From: Bacteroides pyogenes
GTDB taxonomy: Bacteria > Bacteroidota > Bacteroidia > Bacteroidales > Bacteroidaceae
Direction of reading: 5' to 3'
DNA length: 64,000 nt
Assembly (NCBI RefSeq): GCF_014196225.1
Contig: NZ_JACIDI010000003.1
Span: 1-64,000, forward strand
In this document: one piece after another, positions 57,927 to 64,000 of the stretch
Numbering within the stretch: position 1 is the stretch's first letter
Layout: each line of letters begins with the position of its first letter
Made by a program: the position numbers and the translations under genes
Notes under the pieces: generated by a model
Databases searched by the model: none
Seen by the model: only the letters and a program-made list of their open reading frames with translations
Told to the model about the DNA's origin: nothing

Positions 57927-59108
57927 TCATCTGTTTGTTGCTTCCCAATGCAGTACAGGCCGTTTCCGCTGCTCGTCCCATTTCCACGGTGCGGTTTCAT
58001 CCGACCCGAACGGGAAGGCAATCATCTTTTGCTTCATATTCCTGTCGGCTCCGTCGGGCAAACGCCACCACGATTCTTTCTGTATGGTTGAAAGCGGAAC
58101 GGCACGCTTCGGTGTCAGTTTCACGGGCGGTTGCTCCACATCGTTACCGTCGTAGCGGCGGAGAGACATGTTTTCAAGATAGTAAAACTGCGTTTTGGCA
58201 TGGGAAAACATTGTCTTTCCAAACAGTCCGCCTGGAAACGGAGAGGCTTTGGGCAAAGGTTTTCCTGCACCTCTGACCTCAATCAGACGGTTCAATGCCG
58301 CACAATTATTCATGATGCATGTGCCATGAGTGATTACGACAATTCCTCCGGCATTTCCTGAGGAAAACACCGATGCTTCGGAATAACAATACTCGATAAA
58401 GCCGTACTTGCCTTTCGATGATCCTGGAGTTGCACCCATGCTCATGCCTCCCGATCCTATCCCGATGCTTAAACTTCCTGTTACGAGCAAGCCGTTACCG
58501 CAGGCGATCCCTGCTGCAGAGCCTAATGCCACGCGTATGCTTCCGTTGGAGTAACAATGCCGTATTTCACCATTATTGACGCCTGCGATACAGCCGCCGT
58601 ATTGTCCTCCTTCATATCCCGAGAGTGCTTTCACTTTCTTGTGAGGTTCTGTTTGGGCGTACTCGCAAGTAAGTTCGGCAGTCGAAACACAACATGTAAT
58701 TTTTCCTTTGTTCACTCCGGCTATACAGCCTATATATAGGAATTTCTGTCCGTCGGTATAAGTCGGTTTGCCGGCTACGCGCAAGTTCTTTATCTCGCCT
58801 TTTCCGTCAACAACCCCAAACAGTCCGACACTTCTGTTATCCGTTTCAGGATAAAAGCTGTTGAGCGTTATTGTGCGGCCGTTTCCGTCAAAAGTTCCGC
58901 TAAATCCTGTTTCACCGTCCTTGTCCATCCGTCCGATGGGCATCCATCCGTCGAGCGTCAAATCATTCATCAATATGTATGAACCGCTCAGAGCTTCTTT
59001 GTCCGTGCCAATAGCCATCAGCTCCTCCGCCGTGCGGATTTTTGTCTGCCCCATCGCCGAACCGATGACGGCGGTGAGCAGGGCGGTCAATGCAAATATT
59101 CGTTTCAT
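57927..59108 (-). CDS. Secreted protein with GLUG-type repeats
   Basis: 393 residues from ATG 59108 (MKRIFALTALLTAVIGSAMG). An in-frame ATG at 59162 is possible and would overlap the upstream gene. After the signal, residues 30-300 carry GLUG-like repeats (GGCIAGVNNGEIRHCYSNGS in part, CIAGVNKGKITCC, GGIVVITHGTCIMNNCAALN in part). The last 100 residues are Trp/Lys-rich. GLUG proteins are surface or secreted and often adhesive. The function is unknown. It is part of the hypothetical cluster. Confidence 0.78.
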   Translation of the reverse strand: MKRIFALTALLTAVIGSAMGQTKIRTAEELMAIGTDKEALSGSYILMNDLTLDGWMPIGRMDKDGETGFSGTFDGNGRTITLNSFYPETDNRSVGLFGVVDGKGEIKNLRVAGKPTYTDGQKFLYIGCIAGVNKGKITCCVSTAELTCEYAQTEPHKKVKALSGYEGGQYGGCIAGVNNGEIRHCYSNGSIRVALGSAAGIACGNGLLVTGSLSIGIGSGGMSMGATPGSSKGKYGFIEYCYSEASVFSSGNAGGIVVITHGTCIMNNCAALNRLIEVRGAGKPLPKASPFPGGLFGKTMFSHAKTQFYYLENMSLRRYDGNDVEQPPVKLTPKRAVPLSTIQKESWWRLPDGADRNMKQKMIAFPFGSDETAPWKWDEQRKRPVLHWEATNR

Positions 59109-59145
59109 CTTTTTGTTTGTTTTATGCCCCGTTGCCAAAGGCAGA

Positions 59146-60084
59146 TTAATGTTTTCGTTCATTGTTTTTTAAAATCCCTTCCGGAATATCTTGTGGTGTG
59201 GTGGTGTTTTTGAGCACAGCATATACCGATTTTGTGCTACCCATATCCATTTTAAATTTTATCTGCCCGTATATGCAGGCATTCGTAACTGTCAAGTCGC
59301 AGATTAACGGTTTTTGCCCTTGTGTTATTTTGCCATCGATGACATTGATAGAATCTCTTGTCTCGAATCCACCTTGAAAAACGAGGCTACTCACTCCTTT
59401 CTCCGAAGGGTTCATTTTCAATCTTTCCGCAGATAGGTTCAAATGAATGACTTGCTTCAAATCGCGCGACAACGTCATTTCCAGCGTTATGTTCTTCGCG
59501 TTCTCGAAAGGTATTTCTCCCGAATATTTCTGTTCGGTGAAAAACATGGGCGTGTAGGTTGCTGTAAACAGGTTGTCTGCAATGCGGGGCACGGGGGTGA
59601 GTACGCTTACGGCTCCTTTCTTATTCTCGACAAGGAAGAACAGTGGAGGGATGGCTGCCTCTTTCGATTCGGTAGGAGCGATGCCTTCAAAACCGATAAG
59701 CAAGAATGGTATTTTGATGCTGTCGAGCGCAAGGCTATGTCCGTATGACACGGATTGTGTCGTGTTCTTCGCCGACATATCGGCAATCGTCCTAACTTTC
59801 ACCTTGGCGGGCAGCCGCACTTCGGGATTCAGTGCGTCGGCTACGAACCAGCGACCGGCCAGCTCGCTTACGTGTTCCTGACTGCTGTTTATCAACGTTG
59901 ATGAATAGCTTATCACCAGAGGAATGCCATCCATGATTTCGAACGAGACGGGAGGTTTATTCCCCTCCGCTGTTAATCGGACATATGATTCGTACTTTTT
60001 CAGCACATCCTCCGCAGAGGGACTGCAACCGTGAAATAGGGATACTAAAAGTATCGCAGTCATCCATTTTGTTATTAGTTTCAT
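59146..60084 (-). CDS. Lipoprotein of unknown function
   Basis: 312 residues. The signal ends LFHGCSPSAEDVLKKYESYV, with the cysteine at residue 20. The rest is a polar beta-rich domain without known motifs. It lies between a four-TM protein gene (upstream, 43-base gap) and the GLUG gene, which starts 37 bases on, so the group is likely one transcript. Envelope localisation is clear. The role is not. Confidence 0.78.
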   Translation of the reverse strand: MKLITKWMTAILLVSLFHGCSPSAEDVLKKYESYVRLTAEGNKPPVSFEIMDGIPLVISYSSTLINSSQEHVSELAGRWFVADALNPEVRLPAKVKVRTIADMSAKNTTQSVSYGHSLALDSIKIPFLLIGFEGIAPTESKEAAIPPLFFLVENKKGAVSVLTPVPRIADNLFTATYTPMFFTEQKYSGEIPFENAKNITLEMTLSRDLKQVIHLNLSAERLKMNPSEKGVSSLVFQGGFETRDSINVIDGKITQGQKPLICDLTVTNACIYGQIKFKMDMGSTKSVYAVLKNTTTPQDIPEGILKNNERKH

Positions 60085-60127
60085 ATTCTTTTATTTTATG
60101 CCTTTGTTGCCAGAGGCGGGTTAGAAG

Positions 60128-60655
60128 TTAGTTCTTCAACAGAGTCATTGTGTTCCTGAGAATAGTCAGTACACCGTTATCCAGTTCATATTTCAGTCGG
60201 GCATACACCGAATAGGCTACGGTGTTTTCCCCGGCATAGATCGTTACAGTTTGGGTGCCGTCCATCGATTGCACCATTGATATGCCATATCCTTCCCAAC
60301 TTTTCGTTCGGTATTTCTTGTCGCCCAATTGAACAATAAGCGCGACGGCTGGCAATACGTAGATGTTGCCGACAAGGTATTTCTCGAATGGCTTGTCCAT
60401 GCCGTTCCTGTGCAGAAGATAGCGGAGCAGGAAGTAGGGAATAAGGAAGAAAACGCCGAGCATCATCCACAACACCACTTCTTCCCGATCAAGGTTGAAG
60501 GAAAGAAAGCTTGCTGCCATGCAGAGGGCGGCTGGCAGCAGCGCCAGCCATCGGCCTGCCGGAAGTTTGCGGTACACGAGTATAGCTCCGGCAATGCCTG
60601 CCAGCGACAGCCCGAAAAATGTCGCTGCCATGTAATTGAAGATTCTTCTTTTCAT
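60128..60655 (-). CDS. Four-TM membrane protein of unknown function
   Basis: 175 residues with about four hydrophobic helices (9-28, 36-54, 60-82, 95-110) and a C-terminal polar domain (YRTKSWEGYGISMVQSMDG in part, VAYSVYARLKYELDNGVLTIL in part) predicted as beta-rich. No family is recognised. It follows the HU-like gene by about 170 bases. Confidence 0.75.
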   Translation of the reverse strand: MKRRIFNYMAATFFGLSLAGIAGAILVYRKLPAGRWLALLPAALCMAASFLSFNLDREEVVLWMMLGVFFLIPYFLLRYLLHRNGMDKPFEKYLVGNIYVLPAVALIVQLGDKKYRTKSWEGYGISMVQSMDGTQTVTIYAGENTVAYSVYARLKYELDNGVLTILRNTMTLLKN

Positions 60656-60823
60656 GATTTCTTTCGTTTTTTCCTTATGGGAGAGGGGGGAGGCGTTTAA
60701 TAATCAGTCTGGTGGAAAGAGAATCGCAGGGCAAGCGCCATTTTCTTTGGGGCTGTCCTGCAGTTCTCGTCAGGTGACGGTTCGATAGACCGTTGTTTTT
60801 GGGCAACCCGTTATCGCTTTTTC

Positions 60824-61294
60824 TTATGTACCGGGATCGGGGGCTTCGCCTCCACCGCCGGGCGAGGGCGTTGGCTTCTTGGCTTTTTTGGCGGAGACTT
60901 CTGTCCGTTCGTAGCTCACGCCCGTGAGAGTGAAGTACCGTTTCGAGGGCGAGAGTTTCACAACGGGCTTGGTGATGTGAACGTTTGCATTGAATTCCTC
61001 TTTGCCTTTTTCCACGAGCTTGCTCTGGAATGAGGGGCGGAGCGTCCCGATGTCGCCGAAATCTACGATATCGCCATTCTCAACGTGTCGTTTGGCGATT
61101 TCGGAGGCCAGCCGCAGCACCGCTTCCACTTCTGCTCCTGTGAAAGTGGTGGCGCGTGCCACTTCTTCGCAGAATGTGCGGTGATCTACCCGTTTGCGTC
61201 CCGTGGGACTTGCCTGAATCACAGTTTTGCCAGCCAGTTTGCCGACAGTTGCCTTACGCTCGCTGAGCGTGTAGGCCAATGGTCTGTTTGCCAT
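60824..61294 (-). CDS. HU-like (HU-related, histone-like) DNA-binding protein
   Basis: 156 residues. The HU/IHF fold spans about 15-125, with FCEEVARATTFTGAEVEAVL in part, NGDIVDFGDIGTLRPSF and the beta arm FNANVHITKPVVKLSPS. A Lys/Pro/Gly tail (KKAKKPTPSPGGGGEAPDPGT, in part) replaces a compact end. This is the HU-related type found in several copies in Bacteroidetes, often beside secreted or mobile proteins. It probably binds DNA without sequence preference. Confidence 0.88.
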   Translation of the reverse strand: MANRPLAYTLSERKATVGKLAGKTVIQASPTGRKRVDHRTFCEEVARATTFTGAEVEAVLRLASEIAKRHVENGDIVDFGDIGTLRPSFQSKLVEKGKEEFNANVHITKPVVKLSPSKRYFTLTGVSYERTEVSAKKAKKPTPSPGGGGEAPDPGT

Positions 61295-61423
61295 AATTCT
61301 TGATTTTTACATTTATAATTATACTGATAAATTCTACCGTTTGTACGTTTTTGAACCGTCTGTCCGACTTTGCATTTCAGGGGGCCCTAACCTTCTCTCT
61401 TGAAGGGTCTACCTTTTTGCCCC

Positions 61424-61484
61424 AAACCCTCGAGGGTTTTCTGAAAAATGGTCGAGGGTTTCTATGGAAACCCTCGTGGGTTTT
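61424..61484. repeat. Nested CGAGGGTTT palindromes between two genes
   Basis: A perfect 16-base palindrome AAACCCTCGAGGGTTT (61424-61439) is followed by a 10-bp stem (61453-61462 with 61467-61476) and TATG loop with TGGGTTTT after it. Three copies of the same word in 60 bases point to a terminator or RNA structure in the 274-base gap. No gene is seen in this gap. Confidence 0.7.
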
Positions 61485-61568
61485 AAGGAGGCAGATTGAT
61501 GACCGGGACAGCTTTCCCTCCCTCTTTCTCTTTTTTCAAACCTTCTGGGGAAATGCGGGATTGAAAAC

Positions 61569-62351
61569 TCACGGTGCCGTTTTCTCTCTGTCTGGTATAA
61601 CGTTTTCTGCCGTGTTTCGTGCGACACGGCGGCAGACCGGAGATTGTAGGCTTCGGACAGCTTTCGAGCTCATGTCCACCCCTGTGGCTTCCAGCCAAGC
61701 GGAAGAGCCGTCGTATTGAAGCACGGTGTATTTATTCTTGATGATTTTGAATACACCCGAGCGGAAAGTCTTTCCTTTTGCATCGGTCAATTCACCGATG
61801 TAGTTGCCCACAGGTAGTTCGTAGGAAAATTGGTATTCCGGGGGGAGCCGATCTTCATCCGTACTGAGAAGATTGCCATCGGCATCGTAGAGCTTGAGCA
61901 TGGTAATGTCGCAGTTTTCGCTCAGATTCTGGACAACTAAGTATCCCGTCCCGTCGCCTTCTTCTCCTTCTTCACGAGTGAATACGGTTTGGCTTGCCGC
62001 CTGTGTGCCGATCATGCCGATGACCATCGGGTTGACAAACGTAAGTACGAGTTTTCCGTCTATCAGTCCTCCCGTACCCAAGAGAGCATCTTGCATGCCC
62101 ACGAATGTTGCCTTACCACTGTTTATGAGGTATTCTCCCTTGTCGTACGTCCCGCCTTGTCCGGGTTTGGAAATGTCGAAACGGAAGTCGGTCGGGGTGA
62201 TCTTCATTTTCAGGTCATAGCCCGATACCTTAGCTGTCCACGTGCCCACGATGCTTCCTGTTTCCACTTTCTCTTTGTCATCGTCTCCCGAACAGGAGAA
62301 GAGGCTCGTCATCATAATACTCATTAGGGTAGTAAAGAAAATTTGTCTCAT
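61569..62351 (-). CDS. Lipoprotein with lipocalin-like domain, unknown function
   Basis: 260 residues. A lipobox ends the signal (TSLFSCSGDDDKEK), followed by IVGTWTAKVSGYDLKMKITP in part, a lipocalin/DUF-like start. A second beta domain (about 125-225, LKLYDADGNLLSTDEDRLPP in part) looks like a carbohydrate-binding or fibronectin-type fold. The last 30 residues after VDMSSKA look unlike the rest and may come from a frameshift. It heads the minus-strand run down to 57240. Confidence 0.75.
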   Translation of the reverse strand: MRQIFFTTLMSIMMTSLFSCSGDDDKEKVETGSIVGTWTAKVSGYDLKMKITPTDFRFDISKPGQGGTYDKGEYLINSGKATFVGMQDALLGTGGLIDGKLVLTFVNPMVIGMIGTQAASQTVFTREEGEEGDGTGYLVVQNLSENCDITMLKLYDADGNLLSTDEDRLPPEYQFSYELPVGNYIGELTDAKGKTFRSGVFKIIKNKYTVLQYDGSSAWLEATGVDMSSKAVRSLQSPVCRRVARNTAENVIPDREKTAP

Positions 62352-62616
62352 AGTCTTGTTATTTAGATGTTATATTGCTTCTATATTATGCCTCAAAGTT
62401 ATTCCTCTTCCTGCGGAAGCAATACCCTACTTGTAGGAGTTTTTCGGTCAACAGGCAAAAAAAAACACATCCGAAAGTTGGGAACGATGATGTTTTTTCA
62501 TTTACGGGTGGAAAATACCGCCACTTCTTCATGGGCTTCGGTTTGAGATAAAAGGGTAATCCGGTATTTTGTGAAGAAAAATCAGTTCGTTCACCATAAA
62601 ATATACGCTCAATGGC

Positions 62617-62647
62617 ATTGCTGATCATCGTAAAAAATATACCTTTG
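62617..62647 (+). promoter_or_regulatory. Strong promoter-like sequence without an obvious gene
   Basis: ATTG at 62617-62620, exactly 19 bases, then TACCTTTG at 62640-62647 make an excellent Bacteroides promoter. Transcription would start near 62654 into a region of palindromes and a small open frame. Confidence 0.65.
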
Positions 62648-62734
62648 TATAATCCGAAATGATTTTATATGGTAAATTACCATCAGTGGCAGGATTGAGT
62701 TGATCTTAATTATAGGGTGAAAGGAGTAATTTGT

Positions 62735-62932
62735 ATGTTATTGGTAAAAATATGCTACCGCCAAGGGTGTATTTCCGAAATATATTGCAGAACGTTCTGC
62801 ATAAAGCAGTTTTTGGGATATGTAATGTCACCGACATTTAATGATCATCAGACAACGATGCTGAATAATTTGCCTGACGGCGACTTTTCGGTGAGCTGCG
62901 ACCTCCCAAAGCGGGTGGAAGCCTGCAAATGA
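62735..62932 (+). CDS. Possible 65-residue cysteine-containing protein
   Basis: An ATG at 62735 is preceded by AAAGGAG, a Shine-Dalgarno-like sequence rare in this genome, and by the promoter at 62617-62647. The frame has five cysteines among its first 30 or so residues and ends KRVEACK. It matches no known family. The frame covers a perfect 16-base palindrome (62786-62801, TGCAGAACGTTCTGCA), so it could be non-coding instead. Confidence 0.25.
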   Translation: MLLVKICYRQGCISEIYCRTFCIKQFLGYVMSPTFNDHQTTMLNNLPDGDFSVSCDLPKRVEACK

Positions 62933-63156
62933 TGCGAGATACTGCCATAATGTATTTAAATACATGATAATCAGAGGTGATTTGTAACGGGAGTAAGGTG
63001 ATGATTAGAGTACAAGTTTCCCGTTCAGAGAGGTGAAAGTTTCGGAAACTGATGCCAGATGTCAAAAGCAAAATTCGACTCTACCGAACAGTGCTACAAG
63101 TATAAAGACTGTCGAAAAGATGGTTATGGCTCGTGAAAACTCCCACAAGTGGGGTA

Positions 63157-63185
63157 TTGCGTTTCATATGAGGGATATAATTTTG
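63157..63185 (+). promoter_or_regulatory. Promoter of the TPR gene
   Basis: TTG at 63157-63159, 18 bases, then TAATTTTG at 63178-63185. The leader is about 30 bases. Confidence 0.65.
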
Positions 63186-63220
63186 CGACAGAAACATTTG
63201 AATCTCAACTATCCGACAAG

Positions 63221-64000
63221 ATGAAAAGAACATACGCTATAATAATCCTGCTGTCGCTCTCTATCTTCCCCTTTCTCTTTGCACAAGGCGGTAAAACGGT
63301 GACGAACGATACGAGGGAAGCCTATCCGGATTCCCTGTGGGGCGTGTTGCGTACTTCGGAGCTGACACCTAAAGAGCAGGTCGGCATCTATCGGTTATTG
63401 TCCAATTGGTACGGAAGCTATGACACGCACCGCACCATCGCTTGTTTGAAAAAAGGATTGGAGATAGCTGAAAGGGAAAAGGTGACAAAGGAAATTCCAC
63501 ATTTCACTCGTTCGCTCGGAGTCTATCACAACATGTTGATGCAATATGATTCGGCCAAGATGTATCTCGACCAATCGCTTGCTTGTGCTGTCAAGCTGAA
63601 AGACCGTCGCGAAGAAGTACAAGCTTACCGTTGTATAGCCCATTGGAATTATCGGCAGAACCGCTATATTGAAACTCTCGACAATTGCATGACGGTACTC
63701 CGGATAAGCGAAGCCATCAACGACACTTCGAGTCAGTTCAATGCCTTGTCGAATATCGGCTCGCTCTATCGGGAATTAGGTAATTTGGACCGTGCCGAAT
63801 ATTATATTCGAAAGAATATCGATTTGAGCAAAAAGTATAATATACCTGAAGACCGTATGGCTTACTATGAACTGGGGCTTATCTATATGGAGAAAGGCGA
63901 ACTCGATCTTGCTTTGGAATATGAACTTAAAGCAAACGAATGGTTCAAGTTAGGTTATAAAACATTCGAAATATATTGCGATCAAGCCATAGCCAAGATT
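63221..64000 (+). CDS. Secreted tetratricopeptide-repeat protein, partial (cut by window end)
   Basis: 260 codons open to the last base. A signal peptide covers about residues 1-21 (MKRTYAIIILLSLSIFPFLF in part, ends AQGG). From about residue 60 TPR-like helices follow: LGVYHNMLMQYDSAKMYLDQ in part, ALSNIGSLYRELGNLDRAEY in part, and YYELGLIYMEKGELDLALEY. This layout is common for periplasmic sensors of Bacteroides TPR histidine kinases or LuxR-type regulators. The C-terminal part lies outside the window, so the output domain is unknown. Confidence 0.85.
   Translation, partial: MKRTYAIIILLSLSIFPFLFAQGGKTVTNDTREAYPDSLWGVLRTSELTPKEQVGIYRLLSNWYGSYDTHRTIACLKKGLEIAEREKVTKEIPHFTRSLGVYHNMLMQYDSAKMYLDQSLACAVKLKDRREEVQAYRCIAHWNYRQNRYIETLDNCMTVLRISEAINDTSSQFNALSNIGSLYRELGNLDRAEYYIRKNIDLSKKYNIPEDRMAYYELGLIYMEKGELDLALEYELKANEWFKLGYKTFEIYCDQAIAKI

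Larger units (their letters stand above)
62352..63220. other. 869-base gap before the TPR gene
   Basis: Apart from the promoter at 62617-62647 and the small frame at 62735-62932, I see no gene. Notable signals are the palindromes at 62669-62683 (ATGGTAAATTACCAT) and 62786-62801. The right end carries the TPR-gene promoter. Confidence 0.55.

Overview
The window is a piece of a Bacteroidales chromosome, most likely Bacteroides or a close gut relative. The evidence is a SusC/SusD pair, an S-type anaerobic sulfatase, a GH29 fucosidase with a sugar-binding tail, families typical of the phylum (DUF4954, DUF5606, DUF4286, DUF3276/PUR, a 308-residue NusB, an HU-like histone-related protein, PorT-type barrels), and many promoters of the Bacteroides form TTTG-N19-TAnnTTTG. 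Most of the window is ordinary, densely packed core genome on both strands. No transposase, integrase, phage gene or CRISPR array was found.

Layout. 1-4864: an AT-rich leader, then an orphan SusC/SusD pair. 4987-12107: hflX, a DUF4954 beta-helix protein, class I fumarase, rsgA and frr. 12161-16090: a DMT exporter, a ClbS-like protein, and a three-gene operon with 4-bp ATGA overlaps (ECF sigma factor, one-TM protein, TM-anchored lipoprotein). 16264-19216: enolase, a perfect 31-bp inverted repeat, and a broken lipoprotein gene followed by an intact 55-residue membrane protein. 19759-25979: a PurF-like protein without its glutaminase nucleophile, pepT, gcvT and a CPA2 antiporter. 26275-32168: hslR, pth, rplY and a PUR protein on the minus strand; then nusB-yajC-ybbR-coaE and a DUF5606 gene on the plus strand. 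32462-33501: a second, eroded copy of the lipoprotein/membrane-protein module, a 22-bp tandem array and tRNA-Ala(GGC).

33586-47280: DUF4286-ruvC, a lipoprotein pullulanase, a transaldolase-family gene, a sulfatase, a sugar kinase fused to a RapZ C-terminal domain and followed by a MurU-like nucleotidyltransferase (candidate cell-wall amino-sugar salvage), a fucosidase, a second 22-bp array, an EEP-family hydrolase and pepD. 47413-56702: a Skp-like lipoprotein, a 23-bp array, a DivIC/FtsB-like gene divergent from dnaX, a PspC protein, tRNA-His(GUG), capA-folD, ffh and a MATE exporter. 56905-64000: accessory DNA with a decayed gene remnant, a minus-strand run of secreted or membrane proteins of unknown role (barrel, GLUG-motif protein, lipoproteins, a four-TM protein, an HU-like protein), and the start of a secreted TPR protein cut by the window edge.

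The less ordinary content falls into four groups: a duplicated and decaying lipoprotein plus small-membrane-protein module; intergenic arrays that share a period of about 22 bp but not their sequence; enzymes with unexpected architecture (the PurF-like protein and the kinase-RapZ fusion); and several strong non-coding hairpins.
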